DNA of 64,000 nt from the NCBI GenBank assembly GCA_964020975.1, contig OZ026621.1:93880018-93944017 (forward strand), written 5' to 3'. The first letter of the stretch is position 1; each line of letters begins with the position of its first letter. The DNA comes from Hermodice carunculata. Its lineage: Eukaryota > Annelida > Polychaeta > Eunicida > Amphinomidae. A model generated the notes under the pieces. That model ran no database searches, was not told the DNA's origin, and saw only the letters and a program-made list of their open reading frames with translations. Below are positions 50,561 to 63,362 of the stretch, piece after piece. A program made the translations under genes and the position numbers.

Positions 50561-53157
50561 AAAATGTATGTACTGCCGTCGAATCCCACTGATTTACATA
50601 CAACACCAGTACATTGTATGCTTCTGGTGGCAGATGTGACATTTTTGGCAGCAGACAGCAGCATTTGGTGGTAGGCAGCTGTGGTCAGTGGTGCACAGTG
50701 GCAGCGCTGTAGTACAGGGACTGTCTGAGGTCAGCGGCAGACAGCGCCACCCAGTGGAGGACAGCAGTACCCAGCGGCAGGCCCGCTAAACTGCATTTCT
50801 GCCGCTGGCTGCCACTAACTGAGCTCTCTCTGCTGCGGTTTGTGGCTTACTGTCCAGGATTGCACGCAAACTAAGAAATCACGTGTAATCTTCCAAGGGG
50901 AAACAAAACAACAAAACCTGTCTTTTTTTTTCCATGCATATTAAAGCTCAAGAGTTTCTCACATGAAATCAATACAATACATTCATTGTATGAATATGCA
51001 TTTACATCAAATAGCAAGGAAAATCATGAAATTATTGGTATAAGGTAAAAAGCCTGTGGTCAGAGGAGCTAAAAATCAAAACATTGGAATTTCCCCAATG
51101 CCATCATTTTTTAGATTTTTTTTCACTGTCTATATGAGTCTTCACTCGTAATTTAACATATTTCTAAGTTAGTTCATCTCAGTCTGACTAGTCATGGCAC
51201 ACTGCATACTGTCCAGGGAAAATGAGTGGAATGCGCCTGCATAAATGGACACCCGTATGGTATCTCAAGTCGGCCCAACAGGCAAGCATATGAAAGAAAG
51301 GCCACATGGTAATATCCATGGTCCCACATGGATACAAAGTTTGCCACATTGGCCATTCTTTTTTATTTAAAATGAATTTCATAAACATTATTTTCACAAG
51401 GTTCTGCTGTTTTTTCTTCTGACAAAGATCTATTCTGGCACAAGCTGCTGGGTAATGGTGCAACAAGAATATGGCTGCACGATGACCTATGGATAACCCT
51501 GTAACACACACACTGGCCACAAACACAGCTATAAGAACATCATTTCCTTTAAAGTACCAGTTTAATTGAATCAAACAACACACCCAACAGAAATACAGAA
51601 TAAACAAACGTGCTTTGAACAGGTTTGTTGGACATGCCTATTGGTGTTTGTTTGTGTAAGATTTGGCCTCGGTAATTTATGGCTCCAGCTCTCGGGTAGT
51701 TTGTCAGTTGTAAGATTCATATTATCTGCCGTGCAAATAGGTGTAAAATGACAATGGACACTGACACGGGCAAGATTAACATCAGGGTGGCATGCAAGAA
51801 GTGGGGCATTCCATTTTACCCTCACACTTGGGGTACACACATGTATGTAGCAGAGGGGAGGGTTGCTTTTGTATGTTTACACCAAACATAGAAAGAAGAG
51901 ACCCTGAGGTTCAGTTCAAGCATCAGTTCAACTTCACGACTACAAAGGCCTGCACATTTTGAACTGGACACAAATAAATGAGTACCACCCTGTTCTTTAT
52001 AATTCATTCCCTGCCCAATCACTAGCTGAGGCTGTGCCGTACGGCCACAATATGAAAAATACAAATAAGCAATGTACAACAAATTAAGATGTGCTCTCAA
52101 GACAAGTCAACTGAACACTTTTGCCTGCACAGCTTACCTTATTTACTTTAGCCCCAACACAAAGATATCCAGGTATGTCCTTTCCCCCAAAAAGGATTTC
52201 GGGGGAGAGTGGGGATACATACAAGAGTAGATTGTGTGCTGTTTATAATTTATCTGATTATACTGTAACGTGGTCTGTGGACTACAGGCATCAGATACAC
52301 CACCACACCCAAAGCAAAGAAAATCTAGATCTATCTTCTCCTGAAAGACAGAATCGTGTACAACATAATTGATGAAGAAACTGATACAGGATTCATTTAA
52401 GCCCCTTTTATGGTCATATGGGGCTCAGTGTTATCACTGACAACACCTGCCAGACATTATGCACTGTATAGCATCAACAACCCACAACAAAGTGTCTTCT
52501 TGTCAACAACCTGCTCTCTGCTATTTGGAAAGTGTCATGATGCAACCCAGAATATTGCATCAAACTTGGAGGCAAAGAATGCGACCACATTATGAAGTGT
52601 GACCCAACCACTGCACCTCAGCATTAAACCATATTAGACTGTGTAATCAGGATAATCTATTCTCCTGCCCTGGGGCTTCTTCCACCCAACTTCACTCTCC
52701 CTGGCTTTGTGCTCACTTTGAGGGTTAAAAGTGCTGGGGGGCAGGAAATGTTGCTGTATTTAACGATTCAGTGTAGGATACCAGTTGAGTGTTGTCTCAC
52801 TTTAAGTTGTGAAGTTAATGCTGCGTTAAACATGTCTCAGAGGGTATCTGCTGTGACACCTTCTGAACTCTCCCAGATTAAAATTAAAAAGAAAAAAAAA
52901 TGGGGGGGGGGGGGGGGGCGGGGGTAAAAAAACCAAACCATTCTTCAAATTTACTTTAGGAAATCCACAACTTTTTAAGTCCAAGAGCCACACAAAGCTT
53001 AGAATACCGTTCAGCAATTTTGCTTATCTTGACCTGCACAACTTCAGTTCTTCTCACTACTGTAAAGAGTACTTATTTTCATATGACACATTTTCATAGC
53101 TGTTGCATTTCAGAAATTTAACTGAAGTTTTGATTTCACTATTTTGGACTTAGTTCC

Positions 53158-53800
53158 TAAGGGTGTGGTACACTTTTGCAGCACTTTACACAGAAAACAC
53201 AACTTTGCTCCAAACATGTCTTTATATACAGTCTATAAACTATGTATTTTCTAAATATGCATTTGGATTAAGCTATAAAAAATTTTTCAAATCTCTGTGA
53301 GTGGTAATAAATTGAACTTTAATTGCTAAATTAAATAATTTTAATTTTAATTTTAATTTTACCTGTTTTTGTGGAAAAACAAAAAAATAGCACACACAAA
53401 ATATGGGAAAAAGCATTTTCTTATGGGAAATAGAACAGTACACAAAGTTAGCTAAACTGTATTTCAAATTTTGTATCAGGGCTTTAGTTCAAAATTTACA
53501 GGATGTTTAAATCAAAATTTAAATTTCGAAATAGAACAAAAATAAATAGCAATGAAATTAAAACAGTCTACACCCTTTCAAAAATTTAAAATACAGGTTT
53601 GAAGAGTGTTGTAAATATGTTCTTTTATCTGGCACTAAATACTAAATCTGAGTTTTATTTATATTTGTATGCTATTTTAAATTTCATCAAAATTTTGGAA
53701 TTTTAATTAAGATTTAATTACATCAATAGCGATACTAAAATTTTTTATTCAGTACCAGAACCGCATTTGGTGTTACGTTTTCTTTCAGAATATATATATA

Positions 53801-53882
<82 letters not shown>

Positions 53883-53888
53883 TGTATG

Positions 53889-53935
<47 letters not shown>

Positions 53936-54026
53936 ATATACCTTTTAGGGTATTTGATGATATCATGGACAGAAATTAGACATTTGAATACATACAGGTG
54001 CGTCATAAAGTACACCACGGCCTTAA
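53158..54026. mobile_element. TTAAGGGTGTGG-type element with internal microsatellite
   Basis: 869 bp, left end TAAGGGTGTGGTACACTTTT and right end AAAGTACACCACGGCCTTAA. It shares AACTTTGCTCCAAACATGTC and the ACTATTAAAAA-like body with the elements at 33830 and 56741. A TG/TATG/TA microsatellite (53790-53940) lies near the right end. Non-coding, probably piggyBac-like by its TTAA ends. Confidence 0.75.
53790..53940. repeat. Composite microsatellite (TG)n(TATG)n(TA)n
   Basis: Three consecutive simple repeats; the long frames on both strands here are artefacts of the repeat. Confidence 0.95.
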
Positions 54027-56740
54027 ATGTAAGTTAACACACTATTCTACTGTGGTTTATTTTCATGGTTTTGTTCCACCAGCAAAATAAGCAAAAGTAC
54101 ATGCAACAAATAAAAAGAGAATCTTACATGGCTGAGAGTGAGCTTTCTATTTTCTACACCAACAATGATCCCAAGTGAGAGAAAAATAGTAACTCACTCT
54201 CCAGCCATATAAGATTTTGTTTATTCAATTTTTTAGTGTTTATCACAAAAAAATACGCCCTAGGCCTACTTTCAACTCCAACCTGGTTTGCCCTGTTTGT
54301 TTACGTCCTTCGTGGTTATTCCACGTGATGCGTGACATATAATCAAACTGCCTGCACACATTTTTGGTGGCCCCAGTGATAGCGGACTCTAGACCTTAAT
54401 TGGGGTTATCCAGACACTCATCGATTTTTGTATTTTAAAGCATCTAACTGTGATGTACCTTAAGTTGCAATATTACATACTGTTTTTATCCATAACAATT
54501 ATATTTTGTCAAATAAATGCTTTCTGACTCTGACTCTTTGATTTTATGTCAACACATCATGTCACTGATGCAGGCGCATCACAATGTACTTAAAGTAACA
54601 ATGCTTAGGTCATGCAACCTACAGTGAGTTACTACTTTTGAATTTCACTCTAGAAAATGATAATTCACCCTCAAACACAGAATCAAGTGAATTTTACAGC
54701 ATTTGTGAACATGAAAGTTTCTGAAAATCTTTTAGAATATAACATGAGCAAGTGTGCCCAAATCTTCAATGAAACAGTAACTAGACATATATTTTTTTGT
54801 AATGTAAGCTATTTCAGATGTGTATTGGAAGATGGAAAACTTTCCTTTGGCTGATCGTTACAATAAAATATCATTTATGGCTAAGGTGGACCAAGAAAAC
54901 CATAAGTCACACAAAGTGACGGTGCTTTTGTGTTCATTGGATTTACCAGTTAATTGTTTTCTCACATGTTCGTATTAATTATCTCACCTATTTTAAGATC
55001 ACACACAATTTTGTCAGAGAAAAAGAGTATTAGAGTAATGACACAAACTTTGTTGTAAATAGCCATCAGCCTGCAAGGATAGTGACTCAGTGCCCTGTGA
55101 CACCATTGATATTAGAATGTCTGCAGGGAAAAATTCAGAAATCCAGGGTGTGTATCATTAATCATTTTCTGTATCTACCTGTCTTTTGGTGTTTATGGAA
55201 GAGTTGCCAGTTTACGCTCAAGGTGTCCACCTTTGATGATGGCTGCTTATGTCATCCCGCCATGACCTTTCCAGGTTCAAAAGTCCAGGATGGACCCAGT
55301 GAAGGGGATCTTGTCAGGGTGGAGGCTGGTCACCCACAGGGGGTTTCACCAGCACCACCATTGTTTTTTACCATGAAATATGCTACATAGTATCTTCTAT
55401 ATGAAATCCTTTCAACACTTTTGACAATAAAACCCTGAGGGCCTACAGGTAAGATTCCACGATAGGTGTACAATGTGAGACATCAGTTGATGCAAAAAGA
55501 AAACAAAAACAAAAACAAAAAAACAAACAAAAAAAACAACAACATGGACCATGACAGCCATTGTGCTCAGCTTACATGGACATATACCCTTGCCATTTTT
55601 TAAGATTTTGCCCCCCAAAAGAACAGATTTTGCCCCCAAAAAGAACAAAGAAATGTATGAAAAATCCAAAAATCAATGGAGCATGTCCATTTGAACAAAT
55701 CTGCTAGAGACCCACCCATGGTACACGGCCCAGGGCAAGAAAAAATTGTTTTGAAATTACTCGTCTTCAGGACAAGTGACACAAAATTTTCATTTGTCAT
55801 TCCGAATGCTTATGAAGTGTATCTGAATTTGAATTAAATGAGCATCTTTAAATCATTGTCATACAGTGAGTTTATGTGTCAGTTTGGCAGGAAATTTTTA
55901 ATTTAACACATTGTGAATTTTGCCAATTCACAGTACTTGTCCATAGGACAAGTGAAATATGAAAGTCACTTGTCCTCAAAAGGATTTCACTTGGCCCAGG
56001 CAATAGGATCATAGGAATTTTAGCACCCTGATTGCAACCAAGTTTGAAGACAATCTGGATGATGGTTTTGGAGAAGAAGTTGAAAATATGAATTAGCATT
56101 AGAATGCCCATTGACTTAATAGAAAAAGTGCATTTACCCATAAGTACCTGAATTGAAAAAAAATTATTAAAAATCAGAAATCCACCCCTGGTGGTCTCCA
56201 AGTGGAGTGATATCTTGAGACCCCAACAACTGTACATACAATGAAGTATATGTCTTTGCTGTACAATGAAGTACATTTCTATGCTGTACAATGAAGTACA
56301 TGTCTGTGCCGTATGAGTCAACTTTGAAGCTCCATTTTCAAGGTTTGTTCCTTCCAGTGGCAACATGCAGCTGGTTCTTTGCAATATCATCACTTTACAC
56401 TTTGCCTAACCTGCCCTGCATGTTGTTGCCTTCAAGGTGACCCATGCCCTATAGAACAGCTGACATGAGGCACAGACTGCCCACCCCATACATACACACA
56501 CACACACACACACACACGACTGTATGTACAGTCATCCCTGACCAGACTGAGAGCACACCCCAAGGAATGCTCCAAAGGTGGTCACATGAAGCAGGTGATC
56601 ACTCACAGGAGGTCAATTAACATGGAAACGTAGCTGTACAGCCAAATTGTCTCCCAAAGGAGCAACTACATGTACATATCATGTTACTATTATCCCTCTT
56701 TGGCATGCCGACCCCCTGAGTACCCGGCCACTTTTAAGAC

Positions 56741-57096
56741 TTCAGGGCATGGTAGACATCTACAGCACTTTACACATAAAAACACAACTTTGCTCTAAAC
56801 ATGTCCTTATATATACTAGACTTTTCATTTGAGATTAATATAAACTACATATTTTCGAAAACTATACATTTCAGTTAAGCTATTAAAAATAATGAAATCT
56901 CTGTAAGTATTATGTTACTGAATTTTGATTGCTCAAAAAAAAAAAAAAATCCATTTCACTTGGTTTTTTTTTCAAACTTAATGCTATGTTTTTTTTCCAG
57001 AAAAATGTACACATACATACTTTTCAGGGTATCACATGGTAACCAGAGACAAAAATTAAACATTTATGACAGGCACAAAGTGTACCACACCCTTAA
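56741..57096. mobile_element. TTAAGGGTGTGG-type element, short form
   Basis: 356 bp; right end AAAGTGTACCACACCCTTAA is well kept, left end (CAGGGCATGGTAGACATC) is worn. The shared body CAACTTTGCTCTAAACATGT is present. Confidence 0.75.
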
Positions 57097-58794
57097 AATG
57101 CTAAAATAACGCATGCACTCTACATTTTGAGAATCAATTATGCAAAAATAGTGTTACAATATTCAAAACAAGTGTCTAAATTTGAGTCTCATAATCTGAA
57201 CATTTCTTAAGTGCCTGGCAGTCGACAGGAAGGCTGTAGTATGTAGTGACATTGGTTGCATGAGGCTTAATTTCTTTGCACAACACAGATGCCGAGTCCA
57301 GACTATTATCTCATAGTCCCACAATAACAATCTTTCCTTATTTATCTCCTTCCTGATTGTCCACTTTAGCTTTATTAAATAATCACAATATGTCCGTATA
57401 CTAAGTTCTGCATGTGCCATCCCCATTGTCTTCTGATTCGCCTCACTGAGTTTCCAAGAAAGTGGCAGTGAATAAAACAGGCACACTGTTAGATGTCTTC
57501 AATTTGACTTTCATGTTAAGTGACATCCCTGTAAACTCCCAGCAGCAATTTGCATTTCATTACAAATATGAATATGACGACTTTAACCCTGAGGCTTCTG
57601 AAGCCAAGATGGCTGCATGCAACGTTTTTTCAATTAAAATTGACCAGCAAGATGCGGATGCCGTTAATGTCACCTGCTTCTTTTCAGTTATCAAGAATAA
57701 AGTTGCATCAGCCATAAGCTTTATTGGGAGAGCTATAGGAAGCTCCAAACTCAGTCTTCCAGGGGTTAATCTTAGATAGTAACATTTTCAATAAATATTA
57801 TAGAAGGTTAATTTCATATGCATACACAAGAGACAGATCTGGGCTTTCAAAATTTGTAACCAACATGGGAAATAAAAAATTGATCGCTACAGAATTTGAC
57901 CCGACTCATATAATTCATATTAAAATAAATTAGCCATTTGCCAATTTCTTTAGCCAAATGAATGAAACATTAGCATCTGGCTAATTGGCTAATGGCACCA
58001 GCAGTCCCTGTTACATTTTCACACATGTGATGCAGTCACCAGATACTCAAGATTCTGTTTAACCCACTGAAATAAGTTGTGTATTGTTCAGTATTCTCCA
58101 ATAATACTGCTGCCAGTTTGAGGGCTTCGCTTCAGGTGGCCAGCACAAGGCACAGTCAGCTCTTTGTTGTGTGTGGTGGTTGGTGGGAACCTAATACACA
58201 AGAAAGGCTGCCAGGCATTGCACATGAAATGTATGCACCGACCAGACTTCACACAACACCCCGCAGGCATTCCCCAATTTCTGACAAAAGTCCAAACCTG
58301 CACCATTGACAACCTACTGCCCTGTACCGGCTTCAAATAAGATGCCAAACAAACACAGGGACAGCCAAAGGAAGCAAGTGACATCCTGGACTTAATCATA
58401 TGCCAGGTACACATAAGTCAACAGGTTACCTGCTAGTTACTTCCAAAAAGGCATTATTGCCGCATTAACACCAACTGACCCTGTAGTAGTACACCAGGAT
58501 TATGCATTTTTCCAATGCTGGACACATATGCATACTTATCTTTCTGGATAACTGAATTGAACGCAAGTGTACAGAAACACTGGCTGGTTATCCCTGCATG
58601 TTATTGTTGTGATCATGGATGATTTGTGTTCTTCAGCTTTGTATTTCATTTAATACTGTCCACAGGCAGATATGAACTTCTGCACTGAATGGTACAGCTT
58701 ATGAAATTACATGAAGTATAATCTATAGACAAAGGTAAAAGGGGAAGGAGGGAGGGTGAGAAAATGCATTAACCTGAAGAAATTGTCAATTTAG

Positions 58795-58978
58795 TACAGT
58801 AGTCCCTCCTTTGAGAGACCGCCCCTAGTGCCACCCAAAAGGCGGTCACATAAAGCAGGTGGTCCCTCAAAGGAGGTATAAATAACATGAAAAGTACTAC
58901 AGAAAGACCTGACAACTGTGGTCTCTCAAAGGAGGTGGTCTCCCAAAGGAGTGGTCTTTCAAAGGAGGGACTACTGTA
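58795..58978. mobile_element. pogo-like MITE, complete
   Basis: 184 bp, TACAGTAGTCCCTCCTTTGA to TCAAAGGAGGGACTACTGTA, with a perfect inverted end and TA at both sides. Internal repeats of GGTCTCTCAAAGGAG. Confidence 0.85.
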
Positions 58979-59369
58979 CAACATCATCTTTGTTGCGGTT
59001 TTCAGCAGGTACCACGGCCATTGAATCTGCTGGCAATTCCTACGCCAAATCCACGCAACAAACTTAGGTACAATCTTGCTGATTGAATGTAAATTTAGCA
59101 ACGAAAAACCCCCGAAGTTCTGGTATTGAGTCAGCTTAGGTTAATAATACTCTTAGAAAATATCATGTGCACTAAACTCGACCATGATCTTCAGTGCCAA
59201 CTGGTTCATGCCAGCTCACCACGGAGGGCCACATATACAGGGTATTCCCAAACAGTAATACATGATGCCCCTCTCTATAAGCATTAAAACTATTACTATA
59301 TGCACATTTTCTCAGTTAACTGGTTAACATGAAGTGCACCTGCCTAATGTTCTGCTGAAATGTAATCAG

Positions 59370-59830
59370 ATGACCATCAGCATAAATTCATTTGCTGAAA
59401 TGCAATCCTTCTGGGATTCGTGAGAAATCAGTTCAAGTTCATCCACATTGTGCAAAATCAAACTTCTGCAAGATACAAAATTTGACCATCAGCCCAACAC
59501 CTATTTGGTGTAAATTTTGTAGTTCCATCGCAATTCATTATCACAATAATAAATTTAATAAGTTTTTGATACCTATGGTGTTAGCACCAATTAGCACCAC
59601 TATGAATCCATATATCATGTACTTTCACCTGCATAATGTTCCTGTCGTGGTAATAGTATATGGATATATGTTCACAAATTAAGATATAATGACCATAACA
59701 AAACATAATTTCCTGACATGCGTTCCCTCCATGATCTTGCAAGAATAGGTCAAGGTTATCCATATCATGCAATATCAAACTTCCACATATAATACAAGCT
59801 TGTGGTCCATTGGTGCATTAGGCATAATTA
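59370..59830. repeat. Second copy of the 8680-9740 dispersed repeat
   Basis: Shares the ordered blocks TTTGACCATCAGCCCAACAC, GTAAATTTTGTAG, CCTCCATGATCTTGCAAGAA and CATATCATGCAATATCAAAC with the first copy. Confidence 0.6.
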
Positions 59831-59844
59831 GCCTTACTCTTTCT

Positions 59845-60018
59845 GATACCTGCTGTATGCGACCACTGTCATGAGAGACCACCTGTGATTTGTGGCCATA
59901 TTTTGAGGCCATAAGAGCCAATTTCTTTGTAAATTCACCTGTGGCGAAAGACCACCTGTTATATGTGACCACCTTTTCTTGGCAGATATGGTGGTCATAT
60001 ATAGCAGGCACAACTGTA
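59845..60018. mobile_element. pogo-like MITE
   Basis: Related to the 31938 copy: ACCTGCTGTATGCGACCACT to a right end TATAGCAGGCACAACTGTA. The left terminus is worn. Confidence 0.65.
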
Positions 60019-60034
60019 CTTAAGTGGCGCCATA

Positions 60035-60228
60035 TACAGTGCTCCCTCTTTATAATGCTGGTGTTGGGGTCCACAGGGGATACCGTGTTATAGCAAAACC
60101 ACCTTATAATAGAGCGACTTTTAACATAGAAGTAATGGGAATACTATTTCAGTGGGAACCATGGTCCACACGGTGTTATACCAGAAACCGCTTTGTAATG
60201 AGGAGTGTTATAAAGAGTGAGCACTGTA
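60035..60228. mobile_element. pogo-like MITE, TATAATG variant
   Basis: 194 bp from TACAGTGCTCCCTCTTTATA to TATAAAGAGTGAGCACTGTA. It lies 16 bp from the previous element. Confidence 0.8.
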
Positions 60229-60902
60229 TCAGGCAAAACTCCACAATTTATTTTCCTCTATATTTCATTCTAGCATTAAAATAATTAAAAATCAATTACA
60301 AAAGATCCTTGAAAAAATATTTTCATTACAACTTGCATATCCGTTTTCCACATACAAAGTAAAAGGGATTGAAAGTTCACAGCATGCCTTCTGGCGTGCT
60401 CAAAATATGAAGATACTTTGAAATATTAACTTCATTTATCTGTAAAACTGGTGTAAGCAGGGAATGTAAAAGTGAAGTCCTCTGCCACATACAGCTTCTA
60501 GAGACAATGCAAAAGTCCATCCGCATGAAGTCTCAAGAGCAGCAGTTTAACATAAAATACAACTTTACATTATGGTCACAGGCCAAAACAAAGTTAAACA
60601 CATGTACATCACTCTCAAAAAAACATATATTCTCATATTTGCAGACTATCTTCTTTGGGATGTTTGAACTGCAAACAGATACTATGGTATTGTGCTATCA
60701 GAGTGATCTTGTGTTTCACCTGATCGCTATTCCCATCAAGTTCCATGATACTCTTGAAAAAAACAGCACTCTTAATGTTCAAATTTGGGACTGAAGTTTA
60801 CAGATGAATGGAAGCATAGATGGAAGGATGGTCAAACAGACAGACAGACAGACAGGAGTGAGTGATGCTAGAAGCTCTGCAACCCAGAGTCAGCTCTTGA
60901 GC

Positions 60903-61153
60903 TTAACTCATTCCATACCAGTCCCTGTTTTTTCCGTATATTTACCTAGATTTAAGAGGACAATTGCATATTTAAATTCTTCATGAAAAGAGCTTCTGTT
61001 CAAGTACCAACATGCCTATAGTCTTAAGTCAGTGGTTCTGGCACTGCCTGGCAAGTCATGCTGCAGCTGCCGCAAGGGCAGCTGCAGCATGACTTGCCAG
61101 GCAGTGCCAGAACCACTGACCAAGGCCTGGGACCATAGTATGGAATGAGTTAA
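60903..61153. mobile_element. Hairpin MITE with a different hairpin core
   Basis: 251 bp with ends TTAACTCATTCCATACCAG and TAGTATGGAATGAGTTAA, close to those of the 22637 copy. Its hairpin (61028-61120) is unrelated in sequence: arms of 44 bp, perfectly matched, start GTCAGTGGTTCTGGCACTGC around a 5-base loop. A worn relative of this core is at 22220-22296. Confidence 0.85.
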
Positions 61154-63182
61154 AAAAAGAAGAAGAAGAAAAAAGAAATAGCTAAATATTAAAGGATAAA
61201 GTTATTTATTGTGACCATAGAAATCAGATGCATATGAAGCAGTCCCCAGCCTGAAAGGCAATAAACCCCTGAGCATGACCATCTGGTCACTGGGTACACT
61301 TGTACCACATAGCAATCCAAATATGGTGGAAAATGGCTGCACAGAGTTCACAAGTAAATGTTTTGCTACAAAGTGGGTGCTAGTATCTTGCTAGTACAAT
61401 GTGGATACCTTAAACAGGGAAGCATTGATCAAACTGTCAACACAAACCATGTCATAATCCATATATAATCCAAACTGCTAAAACATACATGTATACAGCA
61501 GTGCTTCCTTTGAGAGGCTACCCTCTGGGCACCTCTAACGGTGATCATACAGAGCCGATGAGCCTCTCAATGGACGGCAAATAATCGGGACAAGAAAGCA
61601 CTAGGCACCTTACAAATGTGCCCTTTTCCTTCCTTTTTTTCTCTTTAATTGACTACAGAACTCTCAACTTCCATGCTAATATTCACAAAAAAAGTGGACA
61701 CATTTTGTGTGTGTCTGAGGAACCATGTCAAGGTCACAAAAAAATCTTTATCTTTTCACTTACCCCCCTACAAGCTTACTGTCACAAAATTTGGTTGAGT
61801 ACAATGTTTGCCAGTGCCTAGGGCACACAAAGTCAAAATTTCAAATTTTGTTTCTGTCCACAGAAGAGATGGAATTTGGTCATTCTGCCAGCCAACAGAA
61901 GATTACAAAATCTTGCTGAGAGCAACCAGATCAAAGTTAGCTTCATGGTGGGGAGATTGGTTGATATTGTCGGTACTGATCATGATCATTCAATTAACAT
62001 GTACACCGACAAGTCATTTCAAGTACATTGGAGTGAGCCAGAAATTTAATCAGGTTATCTTTGACTTGTGAGCATGTGTCCCATATGGCAACTTCCATAT
62101 AAATGTTGCCAAAACATTCTTGAGATACTGTGCTGACAAAAATGTGACCCGGCATCAATTGACAACCCCAAAACACTGTGGCCCGCCCCCCCTCTACCTG
62201 TAATCGTGAACAATTTTTGGGTCATATTGTGAGGCTGCCATGAGCCTGTGGCCATGGTCCACGCATGGTAGTGTACGTAGAATGTGCACAAGGTTTAGCA
62301 TGCTGGCAGTACTCCAATGTGCAAATGCAAACACCAGGGCAGGGCCAACATCCAACATAACTTGATCCTAATGCAGTCACCATTGTGCCTGGAACACTCC
62401 AACCACGCTTACATAATGGCATTTTACAAGCTATCTGTGCTGACCCTTCCTGGGAAACAATGTCACACCTCAGGCCCTCATACCAAAAACACGGGCAGTA
62501 AACAACAGTTTTCTCAACATGGACGCCTGACATTACAAGCTTCATTTGTCCACTCAGTACACAACACTTTGGTTAGCAGGGTACATATTATTTGTTTATG
62601 TTTTTTTAATATTATATTTATGTCTTCACATTAGTTGCCACTGTGCACAACAGAACTTCACTTCACAGCCAGTGCATACGGAAACACCCCACTAAACTTC
62701 CTGTGGCAGATATGAATGTGAAGCTGAAATGGTCACATAAATTTTATTACCTAAACTGTCAGAGTAACAAGTTTATTAGTTTATTCGCTGTTGCTGTTAC
62801 ATACAAATTACAATCCAGTGGATTTTGTACATACACTTCTTGCCCCAAAGAATTTTGTGTACAGGTTTGTTTTTTTTTTTAAACGGACAAATAAGATGCT
62901 GAACGGTCCATTGAGATCTGTCCTGCTCCATGCTGACACACGGCACTTTGTCTTCATTTACCCACAAAGGTGTCTATCTTTCTGAATCAAGAGAATAATT
63001 GCATACAAAAAATTTCCATTATTCAATGCTTCACATTTACCCTCAAAATAAAATAAACTAATACAAACACAATGTAATCCCACAGAAATGTACTCTTGTC
63101 TCTGTGTGCGACCTGTGATCACAAACCAAAATCCTATCTGTGTTCAGCTGTGGTTAACTACCTGTCAGATACACATTCCTAC

Positions 63183-63362
63183 CTGATTGGTATTCCTAGA
63201 TTTCTGCAGACAGCGTAATTCAGTGCGGTAAGGTGGTGTTCCACCACTGGGGGACTTGGGAGCTCCGTTGTGCGATACCTGTGGTGGAGCACGATATTCA
63301 AATAATCCGGGATTGTAATAGTAGTAGAAACCATGGTGATCACCAAACGGGTACAGAGCCAT
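63183..63362 (-). CDS. Exon 1 (tentative): N-terminal extension of GCK-III kinase
   Basis: It encodes 60 residues beginning MALYPFGDHHGFYYYYNPGL, with a run of four tyrosines and a proline- and glycine-rich middle. It ends RNTNQ at a phase-0 donor CAG|GTAGGA. Exon 2 starts in phase 0 with KIDPE, which corresponds to the point where the short first exon of vertebrate STK24/25 joins (K)ADPEE, so phase and position fit. A strong Kozak context and an in-frame upstream stop support this start. Against it, the intron to exon 2 is 22 kb, the sequence resembles no GCK-III N-terminus that I know, and an alternative first exon could exist. Residues are numbered from this methionine in the entries below. 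Confidence 0.6.

Larger units (their letters stand above)
40769..63182 (-). other. Intron 1 (22.4 kb)
   Basis: The donor is GTAGGA and the acceptor TTTTTTGTAG. The content is mostly repeats: hairpin MITEs at 42296, 43742, 47953 and 60903; pogo-like MITEs at 41919, 48736, 58795, 59845 and 60035; TTAAGGGTGTGG elements at 53158 and 56741; copies of two older dispersed repeats; and microsatellites at 43470, 53790 and 56493. The stretches 44100-46100, 51000-52900, 54100-55900 and 61200-63100 hold only short unconvincing reading frames, and I see nothing definable there. A 96-codon frame on the plus strand at 63233 is the shadow of exon 1. Confidence 0.7.

Noticed and set aside
53767-54037. Overlapping frames encoding CVCV/YIYI/HTHT repeats
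   Set aside because: Translation of a microsatellite.
55872-56393. 173-codon minus-strand frame
   Set aside because: It runs through a dispersed repeat and short tandem copies of GTACAATGAAGTACAT; no recognisable protein features.
57462-57779. 105-codon plus-strand frame
   Set aside because: Reads plausibly as protein, but has no recognisable family, no paired exon and a minus-strand open shadow; not enough to call a gene.
61028-61120. Possible microRNA precursor
   Set aside because: The perfect 44-bp arms lie inside a TTAA-flanked MITE; perfect pairing points to a young palindromic element rather than a processed microRNA hairpin.
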